Source: Nymphaea colorata
Lineage: Eukaryota; Streptophyta; Magnoliopsida; Nymphaeales; Nymphaeaceae
Assembly (NCBI RefSeq): GCF_008831285.2
Contig: NC_045141.1
Coordinates: forward strand, 24,537,315-24,601,314
Length of the DNA stretch: 64,000 nt
Direction of reading: 5' to 3'
Each line of letters opens with the position of its first letter. Within the stretch, counting starts at the first letter, position 1. The notes beneath the pieces were generated by a model. It was not told where the DNA came from and did no database searches. It was given only the letters and a program-made list of their open reading frames with translations. The position numbers were made by a program, and so were the translations under genes. This document shows, piece after piece, positions 31,101 to 44,595 of this stretch.

Positions 31101-34100
31101 ATGATTCAGATAGTTGAAGCACATCTTAGTATCTTATTCTTGTGCAAGTAATAAATCTGGTTCCCAAAAACCAGAAAGAGTCCAAAAACTAAAGTTTAGG
31201 TCAAAATAACAAGCTAAATAGTCAAACACCAATACAAGAGCAACGTCAAAACTAGAGAAGATGAGCAAGTTAAGCCCCTAAAACTTGAACAAACAAAACA
31301 GATTGCAGAAAAAATCAAAGAGGAAAATCGCTATGATTTCGGTTCACCAAAATTTGAAACTTCTGGAAATTATTAAATTCTTAAAGTGCATTTCACAACA
31401 ATATAAACAGGAACCAATCTGTTGAAACATTAAAAAAGCAAGGCCCATGGATAGCCAGATTAACCTTGCATGTGCCAAATTTGGTACCTTCAACCTAGCT
31501 CTTTGCTGCATTCGAGAATGAAGCGTCCAAACAGGCAGTTCAAGAATCCGCAATATTGAAGCAACGCGTCGTAATGCTGCACATGATGTGCAGAAAACAA
31601 TGGTGCGCCCATGACCATGGATGCTCAGAATATAATATAAGTATGAATCCTTATCTTCCTCCTTGCACCTACAAGATTATGAATTAACAACAAACGTTCA
31701 CTAGAATAGTATTCTTAGTACAAAATTGAAGAAATAAAAGATGAGACTTGAAAGGAGAACAGATTTTGATACAAACATAGCTGCAGAAGAAAATATATTT
31801 TGGTCTATAAGAATCATAGCCGTGAATGAAATTGGAAATACAAAAATTCCAACATGAAAGCTCACTTATGATTTCTTCAAACTTTGTACAAACTTTGTAA
31901 CTAGAGGACTTCAAAATTGAGAAAACAAGGGTAGTGCGGAGTGTCTCTTAATCTTGAATAACAAGTCAAACCGAAAGAGTTTGAAGTGTCAACAAAAAAA
32001 GCCCTTGTCATGCAAAACTTTCATGCCCTATTATCTTCACAAAAATTGGAATCGGCACACAAATAAATAAATAAAACATACTCAATGACTGATTCCTCAA
32101 GCTTGTGAGCCATGATTGAAGCATTTGTTAAGTCAACAATAGCAGCATCTGCTCGCATTCCTGTTCGCTCCACGAGAGTCTCCATGGAATTCAGTGTATC
32201 ACTTTTGGAGCTCAAAGATCCTCTTTTAAGCTTCCTCCGAAAATTTTCTGATAGTGCAACAGTTGCACTCAACACAAAGGTCTGTCTTTTCTTCCTTTGT
32301 ATCCTTGAAATTGTCTCACAAGCATGTGATCCTTCTGCAATCTCAGCCCCATTATCCAAAGATCGGCCACTAACTTTAGGCAACATGTCGATAATAGATT
32401 GAAGTTCTTGAAAATGTCCATTTTCTATCATCCGATCAGCTTCATCCAGCACAAAGAATGATAACGACTCTAACTGCAATGTACCACAAAATGAGTATCA
32501 ACCCCCAATTCGAATGTCGAAACAAAAGATGAAAATAGTTACATAGCAAAGTATACATGAACCATAAAGGAAAAACATGTGCATGCATCAACCAGAAAAG
32601 TTGAAAATGCTGGCAACACAAAAACAGCAAGGCATGTGCAACCAAGTCAGGCTTAGTTCTCACTAATGGGCGCTGAAATTGACAACCAAAATTATAAGTT
32701 ACAGGCTTACAGCGCACAGATATGCAGATGGAATTAGGCTTTGCAACATGCATATTAAATTATGGTCCGCTAAATTGCAACAGAACTTGATTACACAAGT
32801 ACCACTGCAAGAGGCCAACATTAATTGATTGGTATCCATGGCCTTGCTCGAAGATACAAATCTCCAAAGACCAGAAGGAATTCAAAGTTCTAACGTAAGT
32901 AGTCTGCCCCACAAATAGTTGAGCATGACTTCTTTCCTGAACAACAAAGGAACTTCTTTTGGCACTTTAAAAAGATGAAAGTGGATTATAAACATTGCCA
33001 CCATTCAGGAAGTAGAATAGATGGATAAATCCTCCAGAAATCAACCATGTAACCATGCAGCCATGTCACCCCTACAATTGAAAAACACCTGGATATGGTA
33101 ATTACAGAAAATATCTTAAAAGGGATCTATAAGAAAATTTTAGCATCCTGGGTTTCAAAGGGAGATCATTGAAGTCATAAAAGTGTTTGTATATGAGACA
33201 CCTGATATACTCCGTTGTCAAAATCCCGATCTGTGGACCAACTACTCAATTGAATCGGTTATCCACCAATCAATGTTCCAAACCAGCAACTAGTTAGTCA
33301 GACTAGTCAACTAGTCAACCTAAGTTGGCCAACTAACTCCTGACCTATAAATATATATGCACATTCTCTGTGTATATACGGTTCTGGGTTTATTTCCATA
33401 TGTCATTTATAGTCAATCGACCTGGACGACCATCAAGCTGTGGCCCTTATTAGTACTTTCAGGATCTTGAACAACCTGTATCCAACCTCCAATTTTGATA
33501 GTGTGCATGTGTGTGTATCATTGTTAATAACAAACATTGTTTTCAGGTTTTTTACGGCGAGGTTTTTTTTTTTTTGGTATTTTTTTGGTAAAGTTGGCTT
33601 TCTTGGAAAAGTCTCAGAAATTTTTCTAAAAAATGGAAAAAATTTAAAAAAAAAAAGTAAAAATAATATCAATGACAAACTAATAAGAAGACATAAAAAA
33701 ACTAGATAAAGAGATAAAAATAATGTGTTAATGATGATAATAATTTGGTTTAAGTTTAATTTCAATCCATGCAATATTAATGTAAAAAAAGAGAAGACAA
33801 AAAACTAACGAGAAAAATTGTGAAAAAAATAGGAAAAAAATAACAAATTTATTTTCATGTTTTTTCAAATGACTTTTTTACAATTTGATACAAGTTCATC
33901 TCCATGCCCCTCAAGACTGGCAAGGGGCAACATGGGAATCACAGAAAAAGAAACTACGCAATAGAATTCTCTAGCATATGCTTTTGGAGCTGTAACCCTT
34001 ATGTGCAAGAAGCTTGCAGGACAAGGCATCAACTTAGTCATATGTTTCTGTCATTCATCAATAGGGCCATGGTCAGTCACTTCTCGGAGCCAGGATCTAG

Positions 34101-36384
34101 AGTATGAGACCTTCAGCCACCTGAATGGGTGCATTCCTGTGATTCACCAAATCAGTGGCTCACCCAAACCACATTAGTATGGTAAACATTGTACTTGAAC
34201 CATATTTTCAAGAAGATAATTGAGTGATTCAAGTAAATATGATGCACTTATTATTTGTCAGCGTAGGCAATCTTCTTTCAAGAAGAGGAGAAATAGAACG
34301 GAATGGCAACCACAGGCATGACCACTCTCACCAGTGGCAATTAGAAGATACAAAAAAAGGAACAAATGAATGAGCACTTGATTGCCATTGGGACAGCAAG
34401 CCTCTTCATAAAGTACCTCAACCAAATGTATGTCTCCTCCAGACATAAGTTCCCATAGCCTTCCAGGCGTTCCAACAATAATTTGTGGCCTTCTTTTCAA
34501 TAGCCGCTCTTGCTTCTGTGAAGACACCCCACCAACAATACTAACCACCTGGATTTTCGTATACTTAGCAGCTGCTTTAAGATGGTCGGTCACCTATAAG
34601 GGAACAGAAACAATCAGGAGATTTTATGAAAATGCGGTAATCAGAACTAAGTTCACAGAAAAGCAGTAAGCATCAAACTGAAAGCCACTTAAGCCATGCA
34701 GACAATGACTCAATCCTCTTCTGGAAAGCTGAAGATACACACACCTTTCTGTTCATTGACAAAGAAACTAAGAAGGCCATATTTAAGATGATCATTTTTT
34801 CTTAACCACACAAGTAATATCCACTAGTAGTTGCTTTAAAATTCACTATAAGTCTCTAACCATTTCAGTCCCAGACGCAGAAAATCAGAGGAATAATTTA
34901 TTGATTTCCATAAGAGATAGTAAGGTTAGGGACCCCATTGCAACAAACTTTTCAATAATAAAAAAGCTCTGTTTCTAAGCTACGTTGTGCAAATAAAATA
35001 CTGAATTTTTCCTGCTTTATCATCATACATCCACCCTTCTCAAACAACTATTTTTCATATTTCCAATGTCACAAGATCCACAGAGTGCAGCTGTGGTGCC
35101 AAGCAGCTTAAGTGAAAACCACTTTCCTCGGTGACAAAAGAGGTAGACAACTGCAAGGAGGATTTTCTAATTCCTAAACAACTTTGCACCTTCTAAGTTT
35201 GAATAGCATTCCCAACAAGTTGCCTCCCTAAGGTGTAAACCTTGTTAACCGAAAAGTTCATTGGAGAAGCTTCCATGCAAAAAGCAAACACCAACTCTAG
35301 TAGCTCAAGTGCTCAACATATGATGAACCAATGACAAAGCATAGCTGCATAGGCAATCTTAATAAATCATTTCCAATTACTAGGATACTTGCTAGCATTA
35401 CTTTATTTTAGACTGCACTAGAAAACCAACAAAACCCCAAAGACAACGCTTGATTAACAGTGAGTCTTTCAGAATATAAGAAGGTCCATCTTATCGAAGG
35501 CATAATAACCACGCAAGCTTAGCATGTCATAAATGAAATAATAAGACAATACTTTTTCAGATGTCTAGTTTTTTAGAACCAAAGAAACAGTTCATCAAAC
35601 CATATAGAAGTAGAAAATAACAAAATTAATTTATCAATGGGGCTTTTAATATTATCTATAATCACATTTGTTTACCATAGAAGATGATGAAGAGAAAGTA
35701 CACAAGTCACTAATAGGGCAGTAAGAATGCAACTACGAAATTTTCAATGTGGACCCAATACAGAATAAGGGTGAATAAATGTTTTTCCTCTACTTAGCGT
35801 ATTGCCTCAAGAATGTAATCACTCCAAATTGTTAAACATCAACACACATAACTAGAGGAAGAAAAAGCATGTTTGTGCCCCATGTCATTTCTGACCAGCA
35901 TGCACATTTAGAACAAGTGCACAAATATAAAAAGGAACATGTAAACAGAAGGCAAACAGCAAGAAAATGAGTATAAGTCATCAGCAGTTTTTCTCTTTCT
36001 AGTGGTACCTGCATAGCAAGTTCTCTGGTAGGAGTCACAATCAGAGCCCGGAGAGAATCTACGACAATTTCGTTGTTCAGAGCAGAAGCTTTTTCCTGTT
36101 CTTCGAGCAGGCGTTGTAATATGGGCAAACCAAATGCAAGTGTTTTGCCAGACCCAGTTTCCGCAGCACCAATTATATCCTAGTTATAGCAAAAACAAGA
36201 AAATTCTAGAATTCATTTACATTGATAAATGGAAGTTCTGTGAAAAGATGCTATAAATCACAATAATTGTACTTCATAACCTGGTGCACACTGGAATGCT
36301 TTAGTACATGATAAAATTGGGTAAATAGAGATTTGAGAATAGCATTGTACCAGGTGAACTGCCATGAAATGTACCTCACATAAG

Positions 36385-36436
<52 letters not shown>

Positions 36437-39400
36437 AAACGAGGGATACTGACCTCTACTGACCAAATGTTAGGTTTTTTTGACCAAAAAATTTTCGAGC
36501 GGAAAGGGCAGTGATGATGAACAAGCTGACCTTTTGTATCTTCTTTTTTTCAAGCTGACCTTTTGTATCTTCTTTTTTTGGCAAGACTATGGTAAGCTCT
36601 CTCTCCCTTTCTCTCTCTTTCCTTATTCTTTTGAATCTTTTCTTCCTTTCATTTTTTACTTTTTCTTCTTCTTCTCATTTTTTTCTTTCTTTGTCTTTTT
36701 TACTTCATTTCTTTATTTCTTTCCTTTTTCTTCTTTCTTCATTTCTTTCCTCTCTTCTTTTGCTTCTCTTCTTCTTTCCTCTCTTAGTCAATGATGAGAC
36801 AAGGGGAATCTAATGGATTTAGGTTTTCGAAGAGGGACATGTCATTCTCTGCAAAGATATTTTTGCTTGACTTCATTAACCATGAACCAATAAAATTTGA
36901 GGTATTTTCAGTTTAGATAGGTGGATTCTACTATTGGCTGTCGGTTGTCATAGTTAATAGCATTACCTCTTTTGGTGGTATTATTTAGTAGTATATAAAT
37001 GTTTATGAATTTTTTTAATTCTAAGTTTGTAAACTTTTCAAAAAAGTTTATGCCTTTGTGCTTTCTGGCTACTGGCTAGTGCCTCACTCCAAGTCTGGGC
37101 ATTGCACTACACTATGTGTCGACGCTTTTGAAAGAACTGATAAAGAGATAGAACAAATTATTTGCATGACATTTTTACCTTTCCTTTATGAGCAGCCATT
37201 GGAATGCATGCCTTCTGGATAGGAGTAGGTTCCTTGAATCGCAACTCATAGATTGACTTCATAAGCAAAGGATGAAGTCTCAAACCTTTCCAAGCAAAGA
37301 ATTCAGCCTCGTCAACTTCTTCCATCAGGCAACTTACCCGCTGCCCCGTGGTTTCCAGATCTGGATGTGCTTCCGTCAGTTCAGCATCTGTATCATGGAA
37401 GAGGAAGAATAGTTGGAGCTCATATCTTCATAGATGGATAACTTGGTTCAGTTAACCAAGAAAATACCAGACATACACAACAGACTTGTCAGACTTAATG
37501 AGAAAACATTATTCCAAGAACCAATGAGATTACAGACATACTGAACCAAGAGCATGAATTTCAATGGATGGATAGTAACTGGAGATGCAATGGTAGGATT
37601 CTGTATACGCACTTTTTAACAATAGCAGGTCCCATGGAATTGAATGAAAAAGAAGAAAACAGATGAAAAACAAGTTGCAGTCAATCAAGAGAGACCAGCC
37701 AGAAAAGAAAAGGATAACAATAGATGCCTGAGAAACAAGAGCTAAGATTTAAATTGCATGTTTCTATCAAGGGATTCAGTCCATTCAGGTAGTTCTGGGC
37801 CCTCGATCTTAGAACACGATTTTACAACATTAGTTTGATGCACAAGCTCCAAGAGACCAAAACAAAGTTTGATATTCATGGCTAATTTTGCTAAGATATA
37901 TTTAAAAATTTCATAAAGACAAAATAGGAACTGAGAGAATAACTACTAAGCATGTCCAAATGTTTGTGCACTACAAAAAATATGGATCTGGAAATAGCTT
38001 ATTCTCACTCTTTTAAGAAGATAAATGGTAACGAGAAAAGAAACAAGTAACATGAGGTCCTAATAGTCTCAAGATTCTACATGCATTCGTTCACTATGAT
38101 TGCATTATATAATCATGAAGCATACAGTGCAATATGTAGGCCATTTGTCACTCTTCATAAGATTTTCACCTGCTTTATGAATTCCTAAAGGTTCATCCAA
38201 TAACATCTTATGTTGTAAAAAGCAATCTCTTAGAGTCATAAGCTCTGGAAAACAATAATAGAACATAAAACCTGCTGTGTTCGCATTTCAGGCCTAATTT
38301 GGAACATGCAAACTTGTTGCAGTATGAGAAGAATGCAACGAGTATTATAAGCATGTGTTAAAGCAATAACAGTAATACCAACTTTGAACATTCAGACCAT
38401 CAACTTGGCTGGTTTTCTTCACTTCCTTCTTTTTCTTCTTCTTCTTCTTCCTGCTATTTTCATTGGCAAACAGATGTTCTTCGGTGCTCTTACGTTTCTT
38501 AGAGTGAGAAACAATAGCATGATCTTGTTCTTTACCTCCATCAGGCATCTTTGGCTCCTGAATGGAAGTGAGACCTAAAGGTAACAAATAAATAGATCAA
38601 CAGATATTGAAAAAATCAATTAGCAGAAGCAATTTGGACTTTGGAGAATAGTAAACAAAAAGACATAATGAACAAATCAATGAACATGAGCAACTTGGAG
38701 AATAGCAAACAAAAAGACATGCTGAATGCAAGGAAATGCAGATGTTGTACATGAAGTTCCAGTATATCAGAAGCAGTGATACAGTGATCAAGTATAGAAG
38801 AGAACACAAAATACTAAGCTAGCAAGATAACATTCAGTGTCCGCCTTAAGACTTTCCTGTGTCCTACTAATTCTCCTAAATTCTTCTAATCCAAGCAAGA
38901 ATTTCCAGGACACAAAGGATGCAAATCATGTGGCTCAGCATCATCAGAAGCACCAAACTCTCTACACGTACAAAGTTATTGTTGTGGACGCATGAATTGC
39001 ATAAAAGCATATAACACTTAACGTCCAAACATGCACAAGCGTATGTTCCACAATATTAACAACCCAAAACTGAAATACAGAATCAGGAACTACTTTCTCT
39101 AATGAAGCACATTTCAACTGCTTTGCAAGAAGACTAGTGGAAAAATCAGCTTACAAAAAAATATTTGTTAGCATAAAGAAAAATAGGTCATCGAAATTGT
39201 CCTGTATTATGTTGTTTCTTTGACCTGCCGATCCCATAAAAGGGTTATCCAACCAAGCAGAATACTACGTCTCTTACATCTGGATTATGTTTTCCCCTCT
39301 AAGAGCTCAATATCGCACAACTTGGGACAGTGCTTCAACGATAATCAGCATATTTTTGCCTATAACACAAGGGCAAACGAAAATGTGAACTAGATTATAG

Positions 39401-40697
39401 CGCACCCCCAACGCCCACTGAATACTAAAGAACAGATTTATTGTGAGCAAGATAACAGCTGGGTTAAGCACTCCAATACTGATCAAGATCAGAACACATT
39501 TTTGTCATGGCCAAAAGGTACCGACATAGAATGCGAGGCATAGGCAGCACCAAATCGACTGTTCTTCCATCTTCCGATTGGGTTCTTGAGACCCTTATTC
39601 TTTTACCTACAGCTTGATCTAAACTCTAGATAAAAGACACAATGAAATTATGTACCATTAAAGAGTGGAGAACTTCAACAAATTCAACGCGTATCGGATG
39701 GAGTCTTGGAAATGGCCACCGATCTCGACTGTTCGAGCGCGAAGCATGAAGCATCTTACCGAGGTGCCTTTGGTGACATATTCACGGCGTACATCTCCTT
39801 GATAATTTCGAGATCAATGAGGACAGCCATCTACACACACCCATGCGCTGTACAACGATGAAATCGCTTTGTAGCATTACTTGCCTATATCTTGCTTTTT
39901 ATTCTCCCAAAAAATTCTTACCTAAATTCGAAAGTGAGCTAATTACCTAAATTCGAAAATGAGCTAATGCAAATTTATGCAATGTTATCACAGCGCTTAT
40001 GAGTAACATAAAGCGTCCAAACCTGGACTTCATTCAACATCCACGATTGAAGTATTTCACCTTTTATTTTACAATTATATCCAATTCCTTAGTGTGCGGA
40101 AACCTCAATGACTGACATACTAAAATCATGAACAACAGAATCAGTAGGGGCAGTACTAACACGAGACATCTTTATCAGTATCAGCGTCCACGGTCGCCTG
40201 CTTCTTCAACGTCTTGTCCTTATTCTTCTTTTTCTTCTTCTCCTTCTTCTTGACGTCGCCTGAGGGATTCCGGTCATCGGCCTCCGTATCTTTCGACCTC
40301 GAAGCGCTTGATGGCAGCTTTTGTAAGTCAAGTCCAGAACAAGAGACGAAATCAGATTCGTCCAACTCTTCGAGGGAAAGAAAACCTGGAAATCCCAAGA
40401 AATTCGTGCTTCAGAATGTGGGAACTAAAAGGGTGCATTAATTGAACTGATGACATCGGCGACTAAGAAAGAGTGACCTCCTTCGCTGGAGCCAAGAAGA
40501 AGAGACAATGATTCGTCCACCAGAAATGACGAACTCCATCGCGTAGAATCTAACGCATCAGGACCTATTTCGGCGTTTGGGTTAGAGACCTTGTTCCTCT
40601 TTTCCGTCGTCTTCTTCTTCTTCTTCTTCATCGTCACGGGGCCAGGCACCAAGTTCTTGGGGGCATGGGTTTTTAGGGTTTTCTCTTTCTTCGCCAT
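28190..40697 (-). CDS. RH13: DEAD-box ATP-dependent RNA helicase 13 (MAK5/DDX24 type)
   Basis: Fourteen exons: 40478-40697, 40161-40385, 38383-38574, 37179-37387, 36009-36179, 34417-34593, 32082-32473, 31488-31668, 30562-30684, 30357-30473, 29922-30026, 28943-29083, 28780-28845, 28190-28351. They give 826 aa. The family (yeast Mak5, human DDX24) acts in the nucleolus in 60S ribosomal subunit assembly. Motifs in order: Q motif with PTPIQ (Q270), I AETGSGKT (288-295), Ia PTRELA (332-337), Ib TPGR (381-384), II DEAD (408-411), III SAT (467-469), IV IVFC (552-555), [11 protein letters not shown] (604-613), [10 protein letters not shown] (634-641). A MAK5-like insertion separates motifs II and III. 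The N-terminal 210 residues are lysine-rich with K-runs, likely nuclear/nucleolar signals. I chose ATG 40697 (MAKKEKTLK); an in-frame ATG at 40757 is possible. Exon 2/3 and 3/4 junctions rest on phase and are the least certain. Confidence 0.95.
36388..36431. repeat. (AT)n microsatellite in RH13 intron 4
   Basis: About 22 AT units within the fourth intron of the helicase gene. A polypyrimidine-rich tract follows downstream on the + strand. Confidence 0.95.
36522..36579. repeat. 29-bp tandem duplication in RH13 intron 4
   Basis: CAAGCTGACCTTTTGTATCT plus a short T-rich tail is present twice back to back with a 29-bp period and no mismatch. A CT-rich low-complexity tract of about 200 bp (36583-36785) follows. 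Confidence 0.9.
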
Positions 40698-42012
40698 GGC
40701 GGGGTTGAGCACACGGCGCGGGAAAAAGTCACAGGGAAGGGGAGTGAGTTTCCCCAATTTATAGGGTTGTAACGAAATAACCTAACAGACCTCTTATTTT
40801 TGCAAAATGACCAAATGGTCCTTCTCTTAAACTCCTTCCCACCACTGCCAGCTTGATGTTTGTGAATTCATCCATCAGGTGTCGGCGATTCATAATTTAT
40901 GCCATGTTCGCTGGTATTGACAATTTAATGCCCCACTTACACAATTAGTCATAAAGTTAAATTTATCAGCTTAAATTGTGTTTGCTTTACTGTGAATTTC
41001 AGATTCGTGGTAAGATCTCTAAGATTTAAAATCCATTGGAACCCCTTTCATTTTACTCTTCTTGTTTTTTTTTTAATGTCAAGGTGAGTTACTTCATCTT
41101 CACCTCACCACCATGAGGAAAATACAAGCGTGTTTAGTCGGGACAACCAGTACGAGATTTGAACCTCAAACCCTTTTGAAGTGAGCCGTTTTGCCACCCC
41201 GTGAACTACAATCCCTTGTGGTATTTCCATCTATCATTAAATTCATGGGTTTTAAGTTTTAACATGTAGCATGAATTTCAAATTCTAGTTTGTTTAAAAT
41301 GAAGATCTCTCAAAACACAACTTTTATGTAATTTTAATATAAGATCCAAAGCCATTAAACACAAAATAAAAATGTTTTCCTTTTACCTAATAACTAGGAT
41401 TCAAAATGGCAGTCGTGTTTACTTTTGTACCATGCACTCCCTTCACAATAAAGGGCGAAAAGGAAGTGGACATTTTCGCATGTCCATTTATATAAAACAA
41501 TGAGTTGATAAATAAAGCTAGGAAAAATGGTCTTACAAACAAAGTCAATCGGTTTTCTTAGCCTTTTGTGATAAGCTAGCTGCTCATCATAGAGATTAAA
41601 GAGATTCTTTTTCAAATATCGTTAGCGGGTTTTAAAGAATGAGGTTTATATTGAAAAGTTTGACATATAACATGTTTCGTTTTATAAAGTGGAAATTTGA
41701 TTCTGAATTTTATAAAGCGGAACTATGGATTTCCTATTTAAATCAATCATACACCTGACTTGAGGCGTTTCAGCGCTTAGTAACCGTCACAAGTTGCAAC
41801 CACAACTTCAAAGGCCTGTGGGCCAAGGCGCAGGGTTTGAGATAGGGAGGGGATCGTCCCACGGTCACTCTAATTGGCGGGTCGGACGCATCAGAACCGA
41901 ATTCGATTTGTGGGACCGGTCGTCGAAGGGATTCATCATTCGTACGGCGACAAACGATCGCGCCAACCCCAGCCTTTCGTCCTAGCCAGAGGATTTCCGG
42001 CGAACGCCGCTC
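40698..42012. other. Divergent intergenic region between RH13 and the plastid protein gene
   Basis: 1.3 kb separating two start codons that point away from each other, so it should hold both promoters. I see no convincing TATA box for either. Near 41150-41215 there is a tRNA-like stretch on the minus strand. The first 250 bp upstream of 42013 are GC-rich compared with the rest. Confidence 0.55.
41150..41215 (-). mobile_element. Possible tRNA-derived SINE head
   Basis: Read on the minus strand, an A-box-like TAGTTCACGGGG is followed about 30 bp later by a B-box-like GGTTCAAATCTC, the arrangement of a Pol III internal promoter in a tRNA-derived SINE. It does not fold as a functional tRNA and has no visible tail or target duplication. 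Confidence 0.4.
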
Positions 42013-43776
42013 ATGGCTTCCCCCGCCCTCTCCTTGCTTCTCCACCCACATCATCATCTTCATCGTCATTCCTTCGGCGTCTCAACTTCTTTGCTCCTCA
42101 CTTCCCCTGCATCCATCTCCGTGCCTCGTAGTAGGTCGAGGAGGACGCCGACATCCCCGTTGACAAAGAAGGGGACGCGCAGACGCGCTTCTCCCGCCGT
42201 AGCTCAAGTCGATGTCCTTCGAGGTAAGCCCTCGTTTTTCACTCCGTTAGTAGATACTTTAGTATTGTCTGTCACCAATTAATGATTTAGGGTCGAAAAC
42301 TGTGTTTAGAGATCGAATACGAAATGATGGGGCCAGTTTTCTTTTGCTCGACAACTAACATGAAGTCGGTCTGTTGACTTCACTAGTGCAATTGATCAAA
42401 CATTGAGCTAGTAAGTCATTGACTATGCTCTGCTTGGTTCTCAGATTATTGCAGTTATTGCAAGCGTTGAATTTTCTAATCCCGTCTGTGTTGAGGCAAA
42501 TATCAAGCGAGTTATCGGAGATGTTGATCCACAGAAAAGCACTAATATGGAATGAGTTATTGGACTCTGGGCATTAGTGTTTTTAGTTTCTTCGTGAGCA
42601 ATTTTGTTGTGGACCTTTGGTTGATGTACACAGAAAGCCGAGAAAGGGGAACTGGCTACACCCTGTTTTTGGATGTTAATTTCAAGGTATCTTTGTATGA
42701 CAATAGTTTAACATGTTCCAATCTTACGTAATAGATATTGCTGATGCTGCAACAACAAAGAAAATGGATCATGAACTCTTGTAATGAAAGTAACGATCTA
42801 GTCAACTTATACTTTAATCGCGTCTGTATGGGGTATAGTTAATGGCCGGAATACGAAAGAGATGAATATACTAAAGTTTTTATATTATGCATTTTAAGAA
42901 TTTGGGATGGTTTCTCTTATCTGCATCTGTTACGTGAAGGGGTTTTCCTCCATGAAGTTTATGGTCTCAGAATGAACAAACCGTTTCTTTTGCTATCCAA
43001 AGCTTGTATGGGTTCCTTTTAGATTTAGATCTGTCCAGACATATTTTCATAGCATGGACTCACGTCCATGACTGCTCAGAAGAGAAAACCTTATTATCTA
43101 TCCATATTTCAGAATTCATGCGTAGCGATTCTCAGGGGCATGTGCACATGTAAATGGCATGTGCTCCACTGTTCAATAAAGGCATTGCTTCATTGAGTTA
43201 TAGTTGTTAACTCTTTTGTCATTTTGGTGATTAATAGCTGCTGTTAGTCATTCACGAGGTCATGCCTATATCTAGGCCCAACTTACATGCAACTTCTTTG
43301 ATGCAGTCATATCAACCGCGTGGAGGGTTGGCAAAGAGGGGATTGAGGCAGGAATTAAATTTGTGCCGGTAGATTTTTTTTATTCCTTGAAGTTGCCGCC
43401 ATTGTAATTACCCATCCCTGATCCCCCTCTATCCTGAAATTAATACTTCATCATGAACACGTTCTTCAGCTTCTCTGATTTCAGGATTCAGTTCCAAGAC
43501 CTGTAGCCAGGGTTGGTGTTGGTGGTCTCGCCCTAATGGTTACCCTCTTTGTGTTGAAGTCGTTCATCTCCACGGCATTTTTTGTTCTGGTATGAGCCTT
43601 CATAATGGTATTTATAATAGATGCAAAATCCCATTTCTACCACAACTATATGCATTTTTACCAGACTAGATAAATTTTGAGTTGCTTAAGCATTTTTTTT
43701 TTATTATAATGTTGATGGGAAAAGTACCATGTAACACACCTATTTGCGTGTGGTGTCCAAGATATTTATCAATCTT

Positions 43777-43808
<32 letters not shown>

Positions 43809-44246
43809 CAGTATCATAGTGTCGCCTCTTACTAATTGTCTAATGCACAACCTCTGGTACAGTACAGTATCCACATTGGGTTGTTGTGCAATTTGGTTGT
43901 TGTCCAGAAATTATATGACTTCTTTTGTTTTTTGTTTTATTTCCAACGCTCCACAAATATTCTGGGAGCTGCTCTTAGGCAATGGCAAATTTGATCTTTA
44001 GGCTTATGAGGAACCATTTTTAGCATTTTTAAAGCATGATATGATTTGCACCTGCAGTTTCTTCTGTAACAGAATAACTGGTTTCTAACAGTGTGTTCAT
44101 TATAGGCCATGATGGGATTCATATATTTTGTATTCTTAGCGGTAAACAAGGGTGATGGCTCAAGTGGTGGAGGTGGTGGTGGCGGTGAGCAGTCCACGGA
44201 TGATGCACTGGAAGAAGCAAGAAGGATAATGGAAAAGTATAAGTGA
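42013..44246 (+). CDS. Predicted plastid-targeted small membrane protein
   Basis: Four exons: 42013-42223, 43307-43368, 43485-43589, 44106-44246. All junctions are GT-AG and in phase; the product is 172 aa. Residues 1 to about 65 are rich in Ser, Arg, His and hydroxylated residues with almost no acidic residues, like a chloroplast transit peptide. The mature part holds ISTAWRVGKEGIEAGIKFVP, then two adjoining hydrophobic stretches (about residues 97-142), a Gly-rich linker with seven consecutive glycines, and an acidic/basic C-terminal helix EEARRIMEKYK. It resembles uncharacterised thylakoid/chloroplast membrane proteins conserved in plants, but I cannot assign a biochemical function or symbol. 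The gene model is well supported by phase; the localisation is inferred from composition. Confidence 0.85.
43776..43808. repeat. Compound (CT)n(CA)n microsatellite in intron 3
   Basis: A CT run followed directly by a CA run, in the third intron of the plastid membrane protein gene. Confidence 0.9.
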
Positions 44247-44595
44247 CCTTTATTTTGGTGAATCTTTTGGACTTTGAGGTTCATAATTATAGCTTGTCAT
44301 GTGGATGGCATTGGATCTCTTGAATGGTACAAGGAGACCATGTGTACCATAACATAAAAGTTTCTAGTGTTCTCTTGAATTAAGGCTTCATCAGTTTGTA
44401 ATGGTGTCACAGGCTCCAATTTTATCGGAATTACACAAAGTTGTTAAACCAGCAATCATACATGTGGACAAGTAGTGAACATTTTTGGCTTTTTGGTAAA
44501 TGTATGTTGTGGGATTTTTTCCCCATGTAACAGTTATTTGCAGGCTGTGACCTTATGTTTTCTGTGGAAATCCTCATGTCACTATTATTGCAAGT

